Origin: Gammaproteobacteria bacterium | Lineage (GTDB): Bacteria; Pseudomonadota; Gammaproteobacteria; DSM-16500 | Length of the DNA stretch: 32,257 nucleotides | NCBI GenBank assembly: GCA_025451335.1 | Contig: JANWKO010000112.1 | Span: forward strand, 1 to 32,257 | Direction of reading: 5' to 3' | In this document: one piece after another, positions 8,258-17,552 of the stretch | Numbering within the stretch: the stretch's first letter is position 1 | How the letters are laid out: each line of letters opens with the position of its first letter | Translations under genes and position numbers: made by a program | The notes under the pieces: model-generated | What the model was told of the DNA's origin: nothing | The model's input: only the letters and a program-made list of their open reading frames with translations | Database searches by the model: none

Positions 8258-9211
8258 ATGAAATCAAGCCAACCTTTAAAAATAATCTTCGCCGGCACCC
8301 CGGAATTTGCAGCTCATATTCTGCAAGCATTGATTCCGTCGCAACATAATATTATAGCGGTCTATACTCAGCCGGATAGACCGGCAGGAAGAGGGCGAAA
8401 ATTATCGGCTAGTCCTGTGAAGCAATTGGCTGAACAACATCAAATACCAATTTATCAACCTTTAACTTTGCGTGATGAGCAAGAACAAAAAAAATTAGCA
8501 GAACTCCAAGCCGATCTGATGATAGTGGTTGCTTATGGACTTATCTTGCCTAAGCCTGTTTTAGAAGCCCCAAAATTAGGATGTTTGAATGTGCATGCTT
8601 CACTTTTGCCGCGTTGGCGAGGAGCGGCGCCCATTCAGCGAGCTATTTTGGCTGGAGATAGTGAAACGGGTATTACGATTATGCAAATGGATGAAGGCTT
8701 GGATACCGGAGCTATGTTGTATAAATTAGCTTGTCCCATTCTGCCTGATGATACTAGTGAAATATTGCATGATCGATTGGTAGACCTTGGTGCAAAAGCA
8801 TTAATGCATACATTAAATCATATTTCTGATATCCAACCAGAACAACAAAATAATAACTTAGCTACTTATGCGCATAAAATAAAAAAAGAAGAAGCACATA
8901 TTGATTGGTCTGAGCCAGCGCAAGCGATAGCAAGGAAAGTGCATGCTTTTAATCCATGGCCAGTTGCTTTTGTTGGCGGAGGAGATTCTGCAATTCGTAT
9001 TTGGGAAGCTAATGTGTTAAGTAATGAAAATAAATCGAATTTGACACCAGGTACAATTGTCGAAGCATCAGCGCATGGAATTGATATTGCCACAGCAAAA
9101 GGAGTGATTCGCTTGCAAAAATTACAATTGCCAGGTGGTCGAGTGTTATCAGTAGCAGACATAATGAACTCGAGAAAGTCTGAATTTACTGTCGGTAAAA
9201 TTTTTTCTTAG
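8258..9211 (+). CDS. fmt: Methionyl-tRNA formyltransferase
   Basis: Transfers a formyl group from 10-formyl-tetrahydrofolate to initiator Met-tRNA. The 317-residue length matches the family. The N-terminal Rossmann-like domain begins KIIFAGTPEFAAHIL and contains the catalytic stretch LNVHASLLPRWRGAAPIQRA with the conserved Asn and His. QMDEGLDTGAML follows. The C-terminal OB-fold domain (from about residue 205) starts near YAHKIKKEEAHIDW. The gene ends 10 bases before rsmB, so the two form an operon. Product formylation is undone by Def, encoded at 5023-5526. No strong ribosome binding site is visible before the ATG. Confidence 0.97.
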   Translation: MKSSQPLKIIFAGTPEFAAHILQALIPSQHNIIAVYTQPDRPAGRGRKLSASPVKQLAEQHQIPIYQPLTLRDEQEQKKLAELQADLMIVVAYGLILPKPVLEAPKLGCLNVHASLLPRWRGAAPIQRAILAGDSETGITIMQMDEGLDTGAMLYKLACPILPDDTSEILHDRLVDLGAKALMHTLNHISDIQPEQQNNNLATYAHKIKKEEAHIDWSEPAQAIARKVHAFNPWPVAFVGGGDSAIRIWEANVLSNENKSNLTPGTIVEASAHGIDIATAKGVIRLQKLQLPGGRVLSVADIMNSRKSEFTVGKIFS

Positions 9212-9221
9212 AGTAAATAGT

Positions 9222-10550
9222 ATGAATATAAGAGCTTTCGCTGCAAAAATCATTTACGACGTAGTCACTTATGGACGTTCACTAAATGATGTTTTATCCG
9301 ATAGTTTGATGCAAGTTAAAGATCCGCGTGATCGGGCTTTATTACAAGCCATTTGTTATGGAGTTTGTCGCTGGTATTTTAAATTAAATGCCTATACACA
9401 GTTACTACTTGAAAAACCACTTAAGAAAAAGGATTTCGACATACAAGCCTTGTTGCTCGTTGGTCTCTATCAATTAATTGATATGCGTATTCCCGATTAT
9501 GCTGCAATAACAGAAACCGTTTCTGCCACAAAATATTTTAAAAAAATCTGGGCGAAAGGGTTGGTGAACGGTGTATTACGTCAATATCAGCGTAGAGCGG
9601 ATGAATTAAAAAAAACTATTGAGAGTATGAAAGATTTTTCGCGCAAGTCTGAGCAAGCTCAAATAGATTCATTTGAAGTCATCTATTCTCATCCAAAATG
9701 GATGATAGAAAAATTACAACAAGAGTATCCCGATGATTGGGAAGCTATCTTAAATGCGAATAATCAGCATCCCCCTTTTGCATTACGGATAAATCAACAG
9801 CGATTAACTCGTGAAGAATATGTCAAAAAACTCTCAGGAATGAATTTTCAAATTATTCCAGAAACGCAATCGGGCATTATTTTAACTGACGCACTTGATG
9901 TGGAAGAATTGCCAGGATTTTTAGAAGGGGAAATTTCTGTGCAAGATGGTGCAGCACAATTAGCAGCAGAATTGTTATTGCTTGAATCGCATCATAGAGT
10001 GTTAGATGCGTGCGCTGCACCAGGAGGAAAGACAGCGCACATTCTTGAACAGCAACCTACAATTGATTGTATTGCAGTGGATCATGATCCGGTGCGACTG
10101 ACTTCTGTCACGGATAATTTGGCGCGATTAAAATTATCAGCTACCTGCGTTGCAGCAGATGTGGCTGATACACAAAATTGGTGGGATGGTAAATTGTTTG
10201 ATCGTATTTTATTAGATGCGCCTTGCTCAGCAACTGGGGTGGTTCGACGTCATCCTGATATCAAGTTATTACGTCAAGCTGAAGATATTGATAAGTTAGC
10301 GGATACACAATTAAGATTATTAAATGCGCTTTGGCCTTTATTAAAACCTAGTGGAATTTTGTTATACGCAACGTGTTCTATCTTTCCTGAAGAGAATGTT
10401 AAAGTGTTGCAAAAATTTATGGCTGATCATCCTGATGTCAAAGAAGAAAAAATTGTTGAGTCATGGGGCAAAGATTGTCAAGTTGGCAAACAAATTTTAC
10501 CGGGAATGCATGGTATGGATGGTTTTTATTTCGCACGTTTGAGAAAATAA
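9222..10550 (+). CDS. rsmB: 16S rRNA (cytosine-967-C5)-methyltransferase
   Basis: RsmB (Sun) methylates C967 of 16S rRNA using S-adenosylmethionine. The N-terminal NusB-like RNA-binding domain (residues 1-130) begins with RAFAAKIIYDVV. The methyltransferase domain has the SAM-binding loop DACAAPGGKTAH and both family cysteines: DAPCSATG (Cys335) and ATCS (Cys385, the nucleophile). At 442 residues it is slightly longer than the E. coli enzyme (429). It follows fmt by 10 bases, the usual fmt-rsmB arrangement. Confidence 0.97.
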   Translation: MNIRAFAAKIIYDVVTYGRSLNDVLSDSLMQVKDPRDRALLQAICYGVCRWYFKLNAYTQLLLEKPLKKKDFDIQALLLVGLYQLIDMRIPDYAAITETVSATKYFKKIWAKGLVNGVLRQYQRRADELKKTIESMKDFSRKSEQAQIDSFEVIYSHPKWMIEKLQQEYPDDWEAILNANNQHPPFALRINQQRLTREEYVKKLSGMNFQIIPETQSGIILTDALDVEELPGFLEGEISVQDGAAQLAAELLLLESHHRVLDACAAPGGKTAHILEQQPTIDCIAVDHDPVRLTSVTDNLARLKLSATCVAADVADTQNWWDGKLFDRILLDAPCSATGVVRRHPDIKLLRQAEDIDKLADTQLRLLNALWPLLKPSGILLYATCSIFPEENVKVLQKFMADHPDVKEEKIVESWGKDCQVGKQILPGMHGMDGFYFARLRK

Positions 10551-10553
10551 AAC

Positions 10554-10584
10554 CGATGTTTTGGATTTTTGGTCAAGAACATCG
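10554..10584. repeat. Weak inverted repeat after rsmB
   Basis: CGATGTT (10554-10560) and AACATCG (10578-10584) could pair across 17 bases just after rsmB. There is no trailing T-run, so terminator function is doubtful. Confidence 0.2.
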
Positions 10585-10622
10585 AAGGAATGAATAAATT
10601 AGATGGTCATTAAGGATAATTC

Positions 10623-11681
10623 ATGCGCATAGAATACGATATCAAGCTTGATTTCAAAGATGTGTTAATTCGTCCAAAACGTAGTATTTTACAATCTCGC
10701 TCAGAGGTATCTCTGGAGCGTGAATTTCATTTTAAACAGTCGGATGTGACTTGGAGCGGGGTGCCCATCGTAGCAGCAAATATGGACCATACAGGTACGT
10801 TTGCTATGGCGTCTGCATTATCTCAACATCAGTTGTTAACAGCTCTAGATAAATTTCTCACAGTGAAAGAATGGGAAAACTTCGCTAAGACAAATCCAGA
10901 AGCCATAAAATCCAGCTTTGTTTCCATCGGCATAGCGGAAAGTGATTTTGAAAAAGCACGAGATGTGATCAAGGCGACGGATGTTCCAATGATATGCTTG
11001 GATGTGGCAAATGGCTATACCGAGCGGTTTGTGAACTTTTTGATGAAATTACGTAATACATTTCCTAAAAAAGTCATTATGGCAGGAAACGTTGTAACAG
11101 GCGAAATGGTTGAAGAATTAATTCTTTCTGGCGCGGATATTGTAAAAATAGGTATTGGACCAGGTTCTGTTTGCACCACGCGTGAAAAAACCGGAGTAGG
11201 TTATCCGCAATTGTCAGCCATTATTGAATGTGCGGATGCGGCGCATGGTTTAGGTGGTCATGTATGTGCAGATGGGGGTTGTGTCACTGCAGGTGACGTT
11301 GCAAAAGCATTCGCTGCAGGCGCTGATTTTGTCATGTTAGGCGGAATGCTTTCTGGTCATGATGAATGTTTAGGCGAAGTTATTGAAGAAAATGGTAAGC
11401 GATACAAACGTTTTTATGGTATGAGTTCTTCGGAAGCGATGGAAAAACATCATGGTTCCGTCGCGGAATATCGTGCCAGCGAAGGTCGTTCTGTCAATGT
11501 GCCTTATCGAGGTCCAGTTAAGAATACAGTACAAGATATTTTGGGTGGTATTCGCTCGACATGCACGTATGTCGGAGCGCATCGCTTAAAAGAATTATCT
11601 AAACGTACTACTTTTATTCGAGTGACCAAGCAGCTTAATGAGGTATTTACACCATTTGAAAAGAATGGGAACAATAAATAA
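10623..11681 (+). CDS. guaC: GMP reductase
   Basis: Converts GMP to IMP with NADPH, a purine salvage step. The 352-residue protein belongs to the IMPDH/GMPR barrel family. [19 protein letters not shown] carries the catalytic Cys184, and VCADGGC with [13 protein letters not shown] forms the phosphate-binding part. There is no CBS insert, and its length fits GuaC (about 347) rather than IMP dehydrogenase (about 490). The start [19 protein letters not shown] is typical of GuaC. AAGGA lies about 6 bases before the ATG. It has its own 72-base leader after rsmB and is convergent with the next gene. Confidence 0.95.
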   Translation: MRIEYDIKLDFKDVLIRPKRSILQSRSEVSLEREFHFKQSDVTWSGVPIVAANMDHTGTFAMASALSQHQLLTALDKFLTVKEWENFAKTNPEAIKSSFVSIGIAESDFEKARDVIKATDVPMICLDVANGYTERFVNFLMKLRNTFPKKVIMAGNVVTGEMVEELILSGADIVKIGIGPGSVCTTREKTGVGYPQLSAIIECADAAHGLGGHVCADGGCVTAGDVAKAFAAGADFVMLGGMLSGHDECLGEVIEENGKRYKRFYGMSSSEAMEKHHGSVAEYRASEGRSVNVPYRGPVKNTVQDILGGIRSTCTYVGAHRLKELSKRTTFIRVTKQLNEVFTPFEKNGNNK

Positions 11682-11714
11682 TCTTGTTCAATTGATATCT
11701 AATTTGGTGCGCCT

Positions 11715-12260
11715 TCAGGGTTTAGTTGATGGTTTGAGGTCTTGTTCCTTCTTCTCAGGCGACTCTGCTTTTGTTCGGCGCGTCCTCCAATTGTCGTCTC
11801 CAAGTGAGCCGTACATGCCCATAGACAATTTTGTCTTAGGATATTCTAGTACTACTTTACGTGAGCGAATATTCCCTGTAATAGTTTCAAGTTGTAGTAA
11901 TATAATGCTCGCGCTCTTATCATCAGTGCTTTTTTGATATGTTTTGAGCTTATCAATGTAGTTATCTGCCACGCTTAAAACATCAGCTACTTGTTGCTCC
12001 ACTTCTTTCTGGCTTGCTTTTTTTTCATCAGCAAATTGTAATTTCTTAAATTCATTTACAAGCTCATCAGATATATTGCGCACCTCTATTGAAACATATC
12101 CTTCATCACCATAGTTTGAACCCATGTTAACTGGCGATACAAAATTTGCATATTGATCTCTCATGTCTTCGGGCGCGACAATTAATGAGCCCCTTACAAT
12201 CATCCGCGCTGCGTCATTAACGCTAATCATGTGTGTCGGAATAACTCTGTTTTGTAACAT
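11715..12260 (-). CDS. Hypothetical protein, convergent with guaC
   Basis: A 181-residue soluble protein of unknown family. The N-terminal half mixes strands and helices (ISVNDAARMIVRGSLIVAPE). Residues 75-125 are a probable coiled coil rich in Lys, Glu and Gln (FKKLQFADEKKASQKEVEQQ). The C-terminus is charged and likely disordered (TKAESPEKKEQDLKPSTKP). GGAGG lies 5 bases before the ATG, one of the best ribosome binding sites in the window, so it is probably translated. No signal peptide or membrane segment. Confidence 0.7.
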   Translation of the reverse strand: MLQNRVIPTHMISVNDAARMIVRGSLIVAPEDMRDQYANFVSPVNMGSNYGDEGYVSIEVRNISDELVNEFKKLQFADEKKASQKEVEQQVADVLSVADNYIDKLKTYQKSTDDKSASIILLQLETITGNIRSRKVVLEYPKTKLSMGMYGSLGDDNWRTRRTKAESPEKKEQDLKPSTKP

Positions 12261-12428
12261 AAGGCCTCCACCAAAGAAGATTTTTTCAAAAGGTCTTGAT
12301 TATAGATCATTTAAGTTATTTTGTTCTTGAGTGGGTCTGATATTTTATAGGAAATAAGTCATTGATTTTATTTTGGTCTAAACTAAATTTGATAAGTAAT
12401 TGTTAAATAAACCTTGTAATTTTACTTT

Positions 12429-12434
12429 TATAAT
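12429..12434 (+). promoter_or_regulatory. Possible -10 element upstream of the DUF4143 ATPase gene
   Basis: A perfect TATAAT lies 67 bases before the ATG at 12501 in a very AT-rich gap. No convincing -35 box lies at 16-18 bases, so the call is weak. Confidence 0.25.
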
Positions 12435-12500
12435 GCAATATTAACCTTGAATTTTTACATGGATAAGGATAAAATGAAGGGATAATTAAGAGAGTATTTC

Positions 12501-13796
12501 ATGCAAAGAGATCGATTGAAAGATTTAGAACAATGGCGGCACGATCCTTATCATAAGCCCTTGTTAATCCGCGGCTGTCGCCAGGTTGGAAAGTCCTGGT
12601 TGGTGCGTGAGTTTGGTAAGCAATTTGATACTTTCATTGAAATTAATTTTGAAAAAAATAAATTAGTGCATTCTTATTTTTCTGGGGATATTAATATCGA
12701 TGTCATCTTAGAAAAACTTGCACTTCATCATCGTGTAAAAATTACGCCAGGCAAGACTTTGTTATTTTTTGATGAAATTCAAACGTGTGAAGGTGCGCTT
12801 CAATCATTGCGATATTTTAAAGAAGATAAACCCGATATTCATATCATTGCAGCGGGATCATTATTAGATTTTGCATTGAATAAACTCGGTATCGCAGTAG
12901 GTCGAGTGCAGTTTTTGCAATTGTATCCACTTTCTTTCGGAGAATATTTAACTGTTTTAGGATTGCAAGACTTGCGCGAATTTCTCTTTAAACAACAAAA
13001 TGATCCTATTGTGGATCAACAACTTACAGATCATTTAAAAAATTATATGTGGTTGGGAGGTATGCCAGCAGTTATCAATGCTTGGATCGCTGATCGAGAT
13101 CCTGTAATTTGTCAGTCATTACAAGATGAAATTATAGAATCTTATCAAATTGATTTTCATAGATATGCAAAACAGCATGAAATCCCACATGTCACCAAAG
13201 TTTTTGAATCCATTCCTGCGATGATTGGAAAAAAATTTATTTACTCATATGTCGATCAGCATTCTCGAGTTGATGTTATAAAGAATGCTTTAATGTTGCT
13301 TGAAACTGCTGGTATTGCAATTCTTTGTCATCATACATCAGCCAATCAATTACCTCTCGGCGCTCAACAAGATGATAAAAAATTCAAAGTTTATTATTTT
13401 GATATCGGTATTGCGCAGCGTTTATTAGGTTTGGATATTAAACAATGGCTAATTAAGTCATTTCGTTTGTCTAATCAAGGAGAAATTGCAGAGCAGTTGG
13501 TTGCTCAAGAATTGATGGCATATGAAAACTTTCATAAACGTGCAAAATTATATTATTGGCATCGCGAAGCAAAAAGTAGTAATGCTGAGATTGATTTTGT
13601 GATTGCAAAAAATGGCGACATTATTCCTGTAGAGGTTAAATCGGCTGCAAAAGGAAGAATGAAAAGCTTGCAGTTATTTTTAGAATCTCATCCTAATTCG
13701 GAATTTGGATTAAAAATTTCAACAGGCCAATTTGCTCAGCAGAATAACCTGATTGAAATTCCCCTTTTTGGAATAGAAGGATATCTTTATTCATAA
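12501..13796 (+). CDS. AAA_14/DUF4143-type ATPase
   Basis: A 431-residue member of the common bacterial and archaeal family with an N-terminal AAA_14 ATPase domain and a C-terminal DUF4143 domain. Walker A is GCRQVGKS in LLIRGCRQVGKSWLVREFG (residues about 22-40). Walker B is LLFFDEIQ, followed by IIAAGSLLDFAL. The middle has YPLSFGEYL and WLGGMPAVI, both typical. The C-terminal EIDFVIAKNGDIIPVEVKS resembles a PD-(D/E)XK nuclease-like fold, which is common in this family. The cellular role of these proteins is not established; they are often scattered in genomes and thought to move horizontally. The 3' end overlaps the convergent membrane protein gene by 10 bases. Confidence 0.92.
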   Translation: MQRDRLKDLEQWRHDPYHKPLLIRGCRQVGKSWLVREFGKQFDTFIEINFEKNKLVHSYFSGDINIDVILEKLALHHRVKITPGKTLLFFDEIQTCEGALQSLRYFKEDKPDIHIIAAGSLLDFALNKLGIAVGRVQFLQLYPLSFGEYLTVLGLQDLREFLFKQQNDPIVDQQLTDHLKNYMWLGGMPAVINAWIADRDPVICQSLQDEIIESYQIDFHRYAKQHEIPHVTKVFESIPAMIGKKFIYSYVDQHSRVDVIKNALMLLETAGIAILCHHTSANQLPLGAQQDDKKFKVYYFDIGIAQRLLGLDIKQWLIKSFRLSNQGEIAEQLVAQELMAYENFHKRAKLYYWHREAKSSNAEIDFVIAKNGDIIPVEVKSAAKGRMKSLQLFLESHPNSEFGLKISTGQFAQQNNLIEIPLFGIEGYLYS

Positions 13797-15691
13797 TTAT
13801 TTGTAATTTCAGCTCTAGTAAAAACTTCAAATTTAGTGCGACCGACTTCAAGAGTGGCTTTATATCGATAACGTAGCCATTCTTTTCGAAATTCGGCATT
13901 TTCTAAAAAATGATTGAGATAATCAAAATGCGAAAATTGGCCGTCTATCAGTATGTTTGATTTCGTAATGTCTACAAAAACTAGTTCGGGTTTTTTATTT
14001 TTTAAATCGTCAGTAATCATATTGAGAAAAAAATGTGAATCTTTATTGCTGCGAATATAATTTCGTAAAGAGTTGTCATCAAATTTGAGTTGTTTAACGA
14101 AGCCGCTAACCATCCATAAGCAATCAAAACGTTGTGCCAATGTACTATGGGTGTAATAAAAAAGTGGCGAGCCAATATTGCCCAATCTGGAAAAAACATA
14201 AATCGACTGCTGCGGTGCATTAGAATCTTTAAAGGTAATTAATTTATTTAAAATAGTCTCTTTGTAACTGACACCCTGCAGATAAATGAGGTATCGATTA
14301 TAGACAGGAAAGGCGAAAATCATCATGCCAAGTAAAACACAAAATAAATTATTAAATAATCCCTTGTGATTTTTAGCGACAAATAATGTAAATAAAAGTA
14401 TTAAGAATAAAAGAGTGAAAAGAAACGCATGCGGTTCTCCATTTTTAATTGTGACGTGAGAAAATAATGCGGCAATCAAAATAATACAAGACACCAAAAA
14501 TATTGTTATGAAAAAATTTTTCTTTACTGCATTTGCAGTTAATAAGATAAAAAATAATATGGCAAAAAAGCTAAAAAACAAAATGGGAGAAAACAAAATG
14601 GTAACCCATGCTCCTCTCATAAAATGAAACAAAAATATTGATAAAGGGATGCTAGGGAGTATTAAAAGTAAATAATCCACATTTTTAATTTTTGATTTTG
14701 TAATGAATTCGCAGAACACCAAAGAGAAAATCAAAATTGCAATTGAATACGCCGGGATGATGTGGTATGCAAAAGTGGAGCGTTGAGTAAAGTAAGAAAA
14801 TAAGAAACTAATTAAAGTGATAGATAAAATAGATAACAATGTTTTATATGACGAATGTATGAATGCTATTCCGCAAAAGAGAAACGATAGAAAACAAAAC
14901 AAGGTTTCAGAATTCAAAAATAAATGACGCCATGGATAACCTATGCTTTCGTAATAATGGTTTAATAAATAGGGAATGATAGTAAAAACAAATTCTCGGT
15001 AAAAAATAAATAACACACCCAGATATATACAAAGAACAGTTAATATAGTTAATGTCTCCGTTCGCAGCCAACTTAACCAATTTTTTTTGTAAATTATATA
15101 AAACAATTCGATTAGTATTGGAGTAAATAAAAATTGTGGTTTTAAAGAAAATCCTACTCCAGCCAATAAGCCGATCAAGACAGCATGAGGCGATTGTTTA
15201 GAATCTTTTTGCAATTGATAAGCTGCGCTTAATAAATACGGCATGCTTAAAACTACTAAAAGTTGATCTCTTTGCCCAATTTGAAAAAGTGGAAAAATGA
15301 GAAATACAATAGCTAGAGCAATAAGAAAAAAATAATGCAGAAACGAATCGTCTTTAGAAAACATGGAACGAGTGATAGAAATACATAACCAAAATGAAAA
15401 AGCAGAAATTAAAAAGATGTATGCAAAAAATGCTTTTGCAATATGGATATGCAAAAACTTATGAATCATCAGAGAAGGTAGATAGAAAAACATTATCATG
15501 GGTGGATTGGGATTGAAGTAATCATCTAGATAGGTACCACCTTGTAGTAATTTTTCTGTCGCTTGAAGAATGTATGCAATGTCCCAATTTAGGAAAAGAG
15601 AATTTTGTATAAACCAAGCAAGCAAAATAAAAAAAATGATGAATGTGATGAAATATATTTTAGATAAGTGTGAAAAAAATGAAGAAGCCAT
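13787..15691 (-). CDS. GT-C-fold membrane glycosyltransferase-like protein
   Basis: A 634-residue integral membrane protein with a dozen or so hydrophobic segments over residues 10-480 and a soluble C-terminal part of about 150 residues. The first periplasmic loop reads NWDIAYILQATEKLLQGG and then DDYFNPNPP (residues about 35-65). This is the acidic loop expected in GT-C enzymes of the ArnT/PMT type, which transfer a sugar from a polyprenyl phosphate donor. IGQRDQL in the next loop is also usual there. The acceptor cannot be read from sequence; lipid A, an O-antigen or a protein are all possible. AGGA lies about 7 bases before the ATG. No other polysaccharide genes adjoin it. Confidence 0.8.
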   Translation of the reverse strand: MASSFFSHLSKIYFITFIIFFILLAWFIQNSLFLNWDIAYILQATEKLLQGGTYLDDYFNPNPPMIMFFYLPSLMIHKFLHIHIAKAFFAYIFLISAFSFWLCISITRSMFSKDDSFLHYFFLIALAIVFLIFPLFQIGQRDQLLVVLSMPYLLSAAYQLQKDSKQSPHAVLIGLLAGVGFSLKPQFLFTPILIELFYIIYKKNWLSWLRTETLTILTVLCIYLGVLFIFYREFVFTIIPYLLNHYYESIGYPWRHLFLNSETLFCFLSFLFCGIAFIHSSYKTLLSILSITLISFLFSYFTQRSTFAYHIIPAYSIAILIFSLVFCEFITKSKIKNVDYLLLILPSIPLSIFLFHFMRGAWVTILFSPILFFSFFAILFFILLTANAVKKNFFITIFLVSCIILIAALFSHVTIKNGEPHAFLFTLLFLILLFTLFVAKNHKGLFNNLFCVLLGMMIFAFPVYNRYLIYLQGVSYKETILNKLITFKDSNAPQQSIYVFSRLGNIGSPLFYYTHSTLAQRFDCLWMVSGFVKQLKFDDNSLRNYIRSNKDSHFFLNMITDDLKNKKPELVFVDITKSNILIDGQFSHFDYLNHFLENAEFRKEWLRYRYKATLEVGRTKFEVFTRAEITNNYE

Positions 15692-15906
15692 TTGTCGTCC
15701 TGATTGTTTGAAAATAATATCTCAGTAAATTAATGTAAAACTTCGGCGTTAAAATTTACGTCGCATCATGTTTTATATTTGACAAGTATAATTAAAAGAA
15801 TATTAACAGTTTGTAACTAAACTAAAAAAGCACAATTAACATTTTCATGTTTTAACTTGCGCAAATTATTTTCTTTGCTGGGGATATTGTTTAAGATAAA
15901 AAAATA

Positions 15907-16077
15907 TTATATGCTTTCCCCATCTTTGTATCTGATGCAACATTTCAACTTCTCGTTGTATCCACGGAAGCGCAGATAAAAGTCCCTTTGCTGAGTATCT
16001 TTGGGGATGGGTTCTGCGATCAGTTTAGTAGAAAATTCAACAGAACCACTCTCTTTCGGATTAAAAACAAACAGCAC
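15907..16077 (-). CDS. Possible 56-residue ORF or gene remnant
   Basis: In the 480-base gap between the glycosyltransferase and the first outer-membrane protein, the minus strand has an open frame from GTG at 16077 to TAA at 15907-15909. Its product contains FNPKESGSVEFSTKLIAEPI and, further on, RDFYLRFRGYNEKLKCC. The composition looks protein-like rather than random, and the frame is open a few codons upstream of the GTG. No ribosome binding site is evident. It may be a small gene or the tail of a lost one. Nothing else in the gap was recognised apart from a TTGACA at 15779-15784 with a poor -10. Confidence 0.3.
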   Translation of the reverse strand: MLFVFNPKESGSVEFSTKLIAEPIPKDTQQRDFYLRFRGYNEKLKCCIRYKDGESI

Positions 16078-16172
16078 GGATGATGATACTTCAGCAAATC
16101 TGGATAATTATTTTTGCTGCACTTATGTGTAAGCAAAAAACGCAACTAATAATAAAGAAAATAGGAGTCGGT

Positions 16173-16700
16173 ATGTTTAAAAAACTAATCGTTGCAACAG
16201 CTATTCTTGCGGCAAGTTCATCAATCTATGCGTCGGGTTCACCTTATGTTGGTGGCAGCTTAGGGTTGATAAATAATTCTTCTAATGGCGGTCATACTTC
16301 ATACAGAGGAATTGATGGTAATGTGTCATTAGGCTATGGCGCTACTATTGCCCCCAATTTCTATTTAGCAGGCGAAGCGTTTGTTGTGCCAGGTTCAATT
16401 TCCATTGCTGATACAAATGCAACAAAAACTACCTGGGGCGTTGGCGCAAGCATCATCCCTGGCGTCAAGTTCAGTGATAAAACCATAGGCTATGCACGTG
16501 TTGGCGTTATTGATTCCCATTTTAGCTCACAAGATGAAAATGCAGTGGGTGGCCAAGTGGGGCTTGGTATGCAGACCAATGTTTGCCAAAACTGGGATGT
16601 TCGTGGTGAATATGTCTACACTAAATATAAAGATGTGGGCTGGGTAAGCTCTCCCAACTCAGATGCTTTTAACGTTGGTTTAGTTTATAAGTTCGAATAA
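16173..16700 (+). CDS. Small outer-membrane beta-barrel protein
   Basis: A 175-residue protein starting MFKKLIVATAILAASSSIYA, a clear Sec signal peptide cut after YA-S. I chose the ATG at 16173 because AGGAG lies 5-9 bases upstream and the signal peptide starts there; an upstream in-frame ATG at 16080 would bury the signal. The mature part alternates polar and hydrophobic residues and is rich in Gly, as in eight-stranded OmpA/opacity-type barrels (YVGGSLGLI, GNVSLGYGATI, VGGQVGLGMQT, FNVGLVYKF). The closing aromatic-rich strand fits insertion by the BAM machinery. An intrinsic terminator follows, and another barrel protein gene lies 240 bases downstream. Role unknown; surface protein of the intracellular-pathogen type is possible. 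Confidence 0.8.
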   Translation: MFKKLIVATAILAASSSIYASGSPYVGGSLGLINNSSNGGHTSYRGIDGNVSLGYGATIAPNFYLAGEAFVVPGSISIADTNATKTTWGVGASIIPGVKFSDKTIGYARVGVIDSHFSSQDENAVGGQVGLGMQTNVCQNWDVRGEYVYTKYKDVGWVSSPNSDAFNVGLVYKFE

Positions 16701-16725
16701 AAACAATTATAAAGTAAGAAGCCTT

Positions 16726-16751
16726 TCCCCGCACAAGCGGGGATTTTTTTT
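16726..16751 (+). terminator. Rho-independent terminator after the first barrel gene
   Basis: TCCCCGC pairs with GCGGGGA across a 4-base ACAA loop (16726-16743), followed by eight T residues (16744-16751). It starts 26 bases after the stop codon and is the clearest intrinsic terminator in the window. Confidence 0.93.
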
Positions 16752-16759
16752 CACTGCAT

Positions 16760-16807
16760 CAACCCGATTTTGTTTCTTATGCCGCCCTAAGAAACAAAAT
16801 CGGGTTG
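16760..16807. repeat. Long perfect inverted repeat (20-bp arms, 8-bp spacer)
   Basis: The arms 16760-16779 and 16788-16807 are exact reverse complements, separated by TGCCGCCC. The pairing extends outward by three more bases after one mismatch (GCA...TGC). It sits directly after a complete terminator, so another terminator is not needed. It may be a mobile palindromic repeat (REP- or MITE-like). Its sequence is unrelated to the other palindromes in the window. Confidence 0.8.
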
Positions 16808-16937
16808 GTGCTGACGCTGTTCTTGTATCCCCTAAAGTTCAATCCTTTGAAACTCTGCTGCTAATTATAAGTTTTCTTGTCTTCATTAATCATTTTATTT
16901 AACATGCTAAACAAGCTGATCAGGAGGATCAAAAAAA

Positions 16938-17546
16938 ATGAAAATGAGATTTATTTTATTGGCAGCAGCAAGTGCAATGACAGTGTCTTTAGGTTTTGCA
17001 GCGGTTCCAATTCCATGCGGATGGTATCTTGAAGGTAATGTGGGACCTTCTTCTGCAACAAATTTTAATTTTGGTAATGGTTCGCGTACAAGTAGTTCTG
17101 GAGTTGGATTCAATATCAACGCTGGGTATAAAATGATGCCTTTTTTTGCTGCTGAAGTAGGCTATACGCAATATAAAAAAGTTAATGTCCAGATTGCCAA
17201 TGAAACAGTTGCAACGGATCAACCAACTTCTTACGATATTGCGGCAAAAGGGATTTTGCCTTTCGTCGATTCTTCTGTGGAAATATTTGCCAAAGTAGGT
17301 GTTGCGCAACTAAACTCGAAATTAAGTGTCAAAGATGCAGATGATTTTGTTGGAGGTATTTCTCCTGTTGCATCAACAGCCATTTCTAATAGAGGTACAA
17401 AACATACAACAGGGTGGTATCTTGGCTTAGGTGGCGATTATTCATATACCCCTTGCATTCCTATTATTCTGCAATGGCAAAGAGCAGGTAGTAGCAATGG
17501 CGATTTAAATTTATACTCTCTAGGTATTGCATATATTTTTGGATAA
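16938..17546 (+). CDS. Outer-membrane beta-barrel protein
   Basis: A 202-residue protein with a Sec signal peptide (MKMRFILLAAASAMTVSLGF, likely cut after GFA). The mature part shows the Gly- and aromatic-rich alternating strands of an OmpA-like or OMP_b-brl barrel: WYLEGNVG, VGFNINAGYKM, FFAAEVGYTQY, IFAKVGVAQL, WYLGLGGDYSY and a final LYSLGIAYIFG. AGGAGG about 8 bases before the ATG is a near-perfect ribosome binding site. It is related in architecture, but not clearly in sequence, to the barrel gene before it. It is convergent with the esterase gene, and a perfect palindrome fills the gap. Confidence 0.82.
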   Translation: MKMRFILLAAASAMTVSLGFAAVPIPCGWYLEGNVGPSSATNFNFGNGSRTSSSGVGFNINAGYKMMPFFAAEVGYTQYKKVNVQIANETVATDQPTSYDIAAKGILPFVDSSVEIFAKVGVAQLNSKLSVKDADDFVGGISPVASTAISNRGTKHTTGWYLGLGGDYSYTPCIPIILQWQRAGSSNGDLNLYSLGIAYIFG

Positions 17547-17552
17547 ACCCTG

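Noticed and set aside
12501-13796. DUF4143 ATPase as part of a new defence system
   Set aside because: The family is common and scattered, there is no associated partner gene here, and the neighbours are unrelated in function and strand.
15779-15806. TTGACA with a possible -10 in the 15692-16172 gap
   Set aside because: The -10 match is poor (TATTAA at 16 bases), and it lies over 360 bases from the next plus-strand start.
16080-16172. Upstream in-frame start for the first barrel protein
   Set aside because: It would place a hydrophobic stretch and 31 extra residues before a normal signal peptide. The ATG at 16173 has AGGAG at good spacing.
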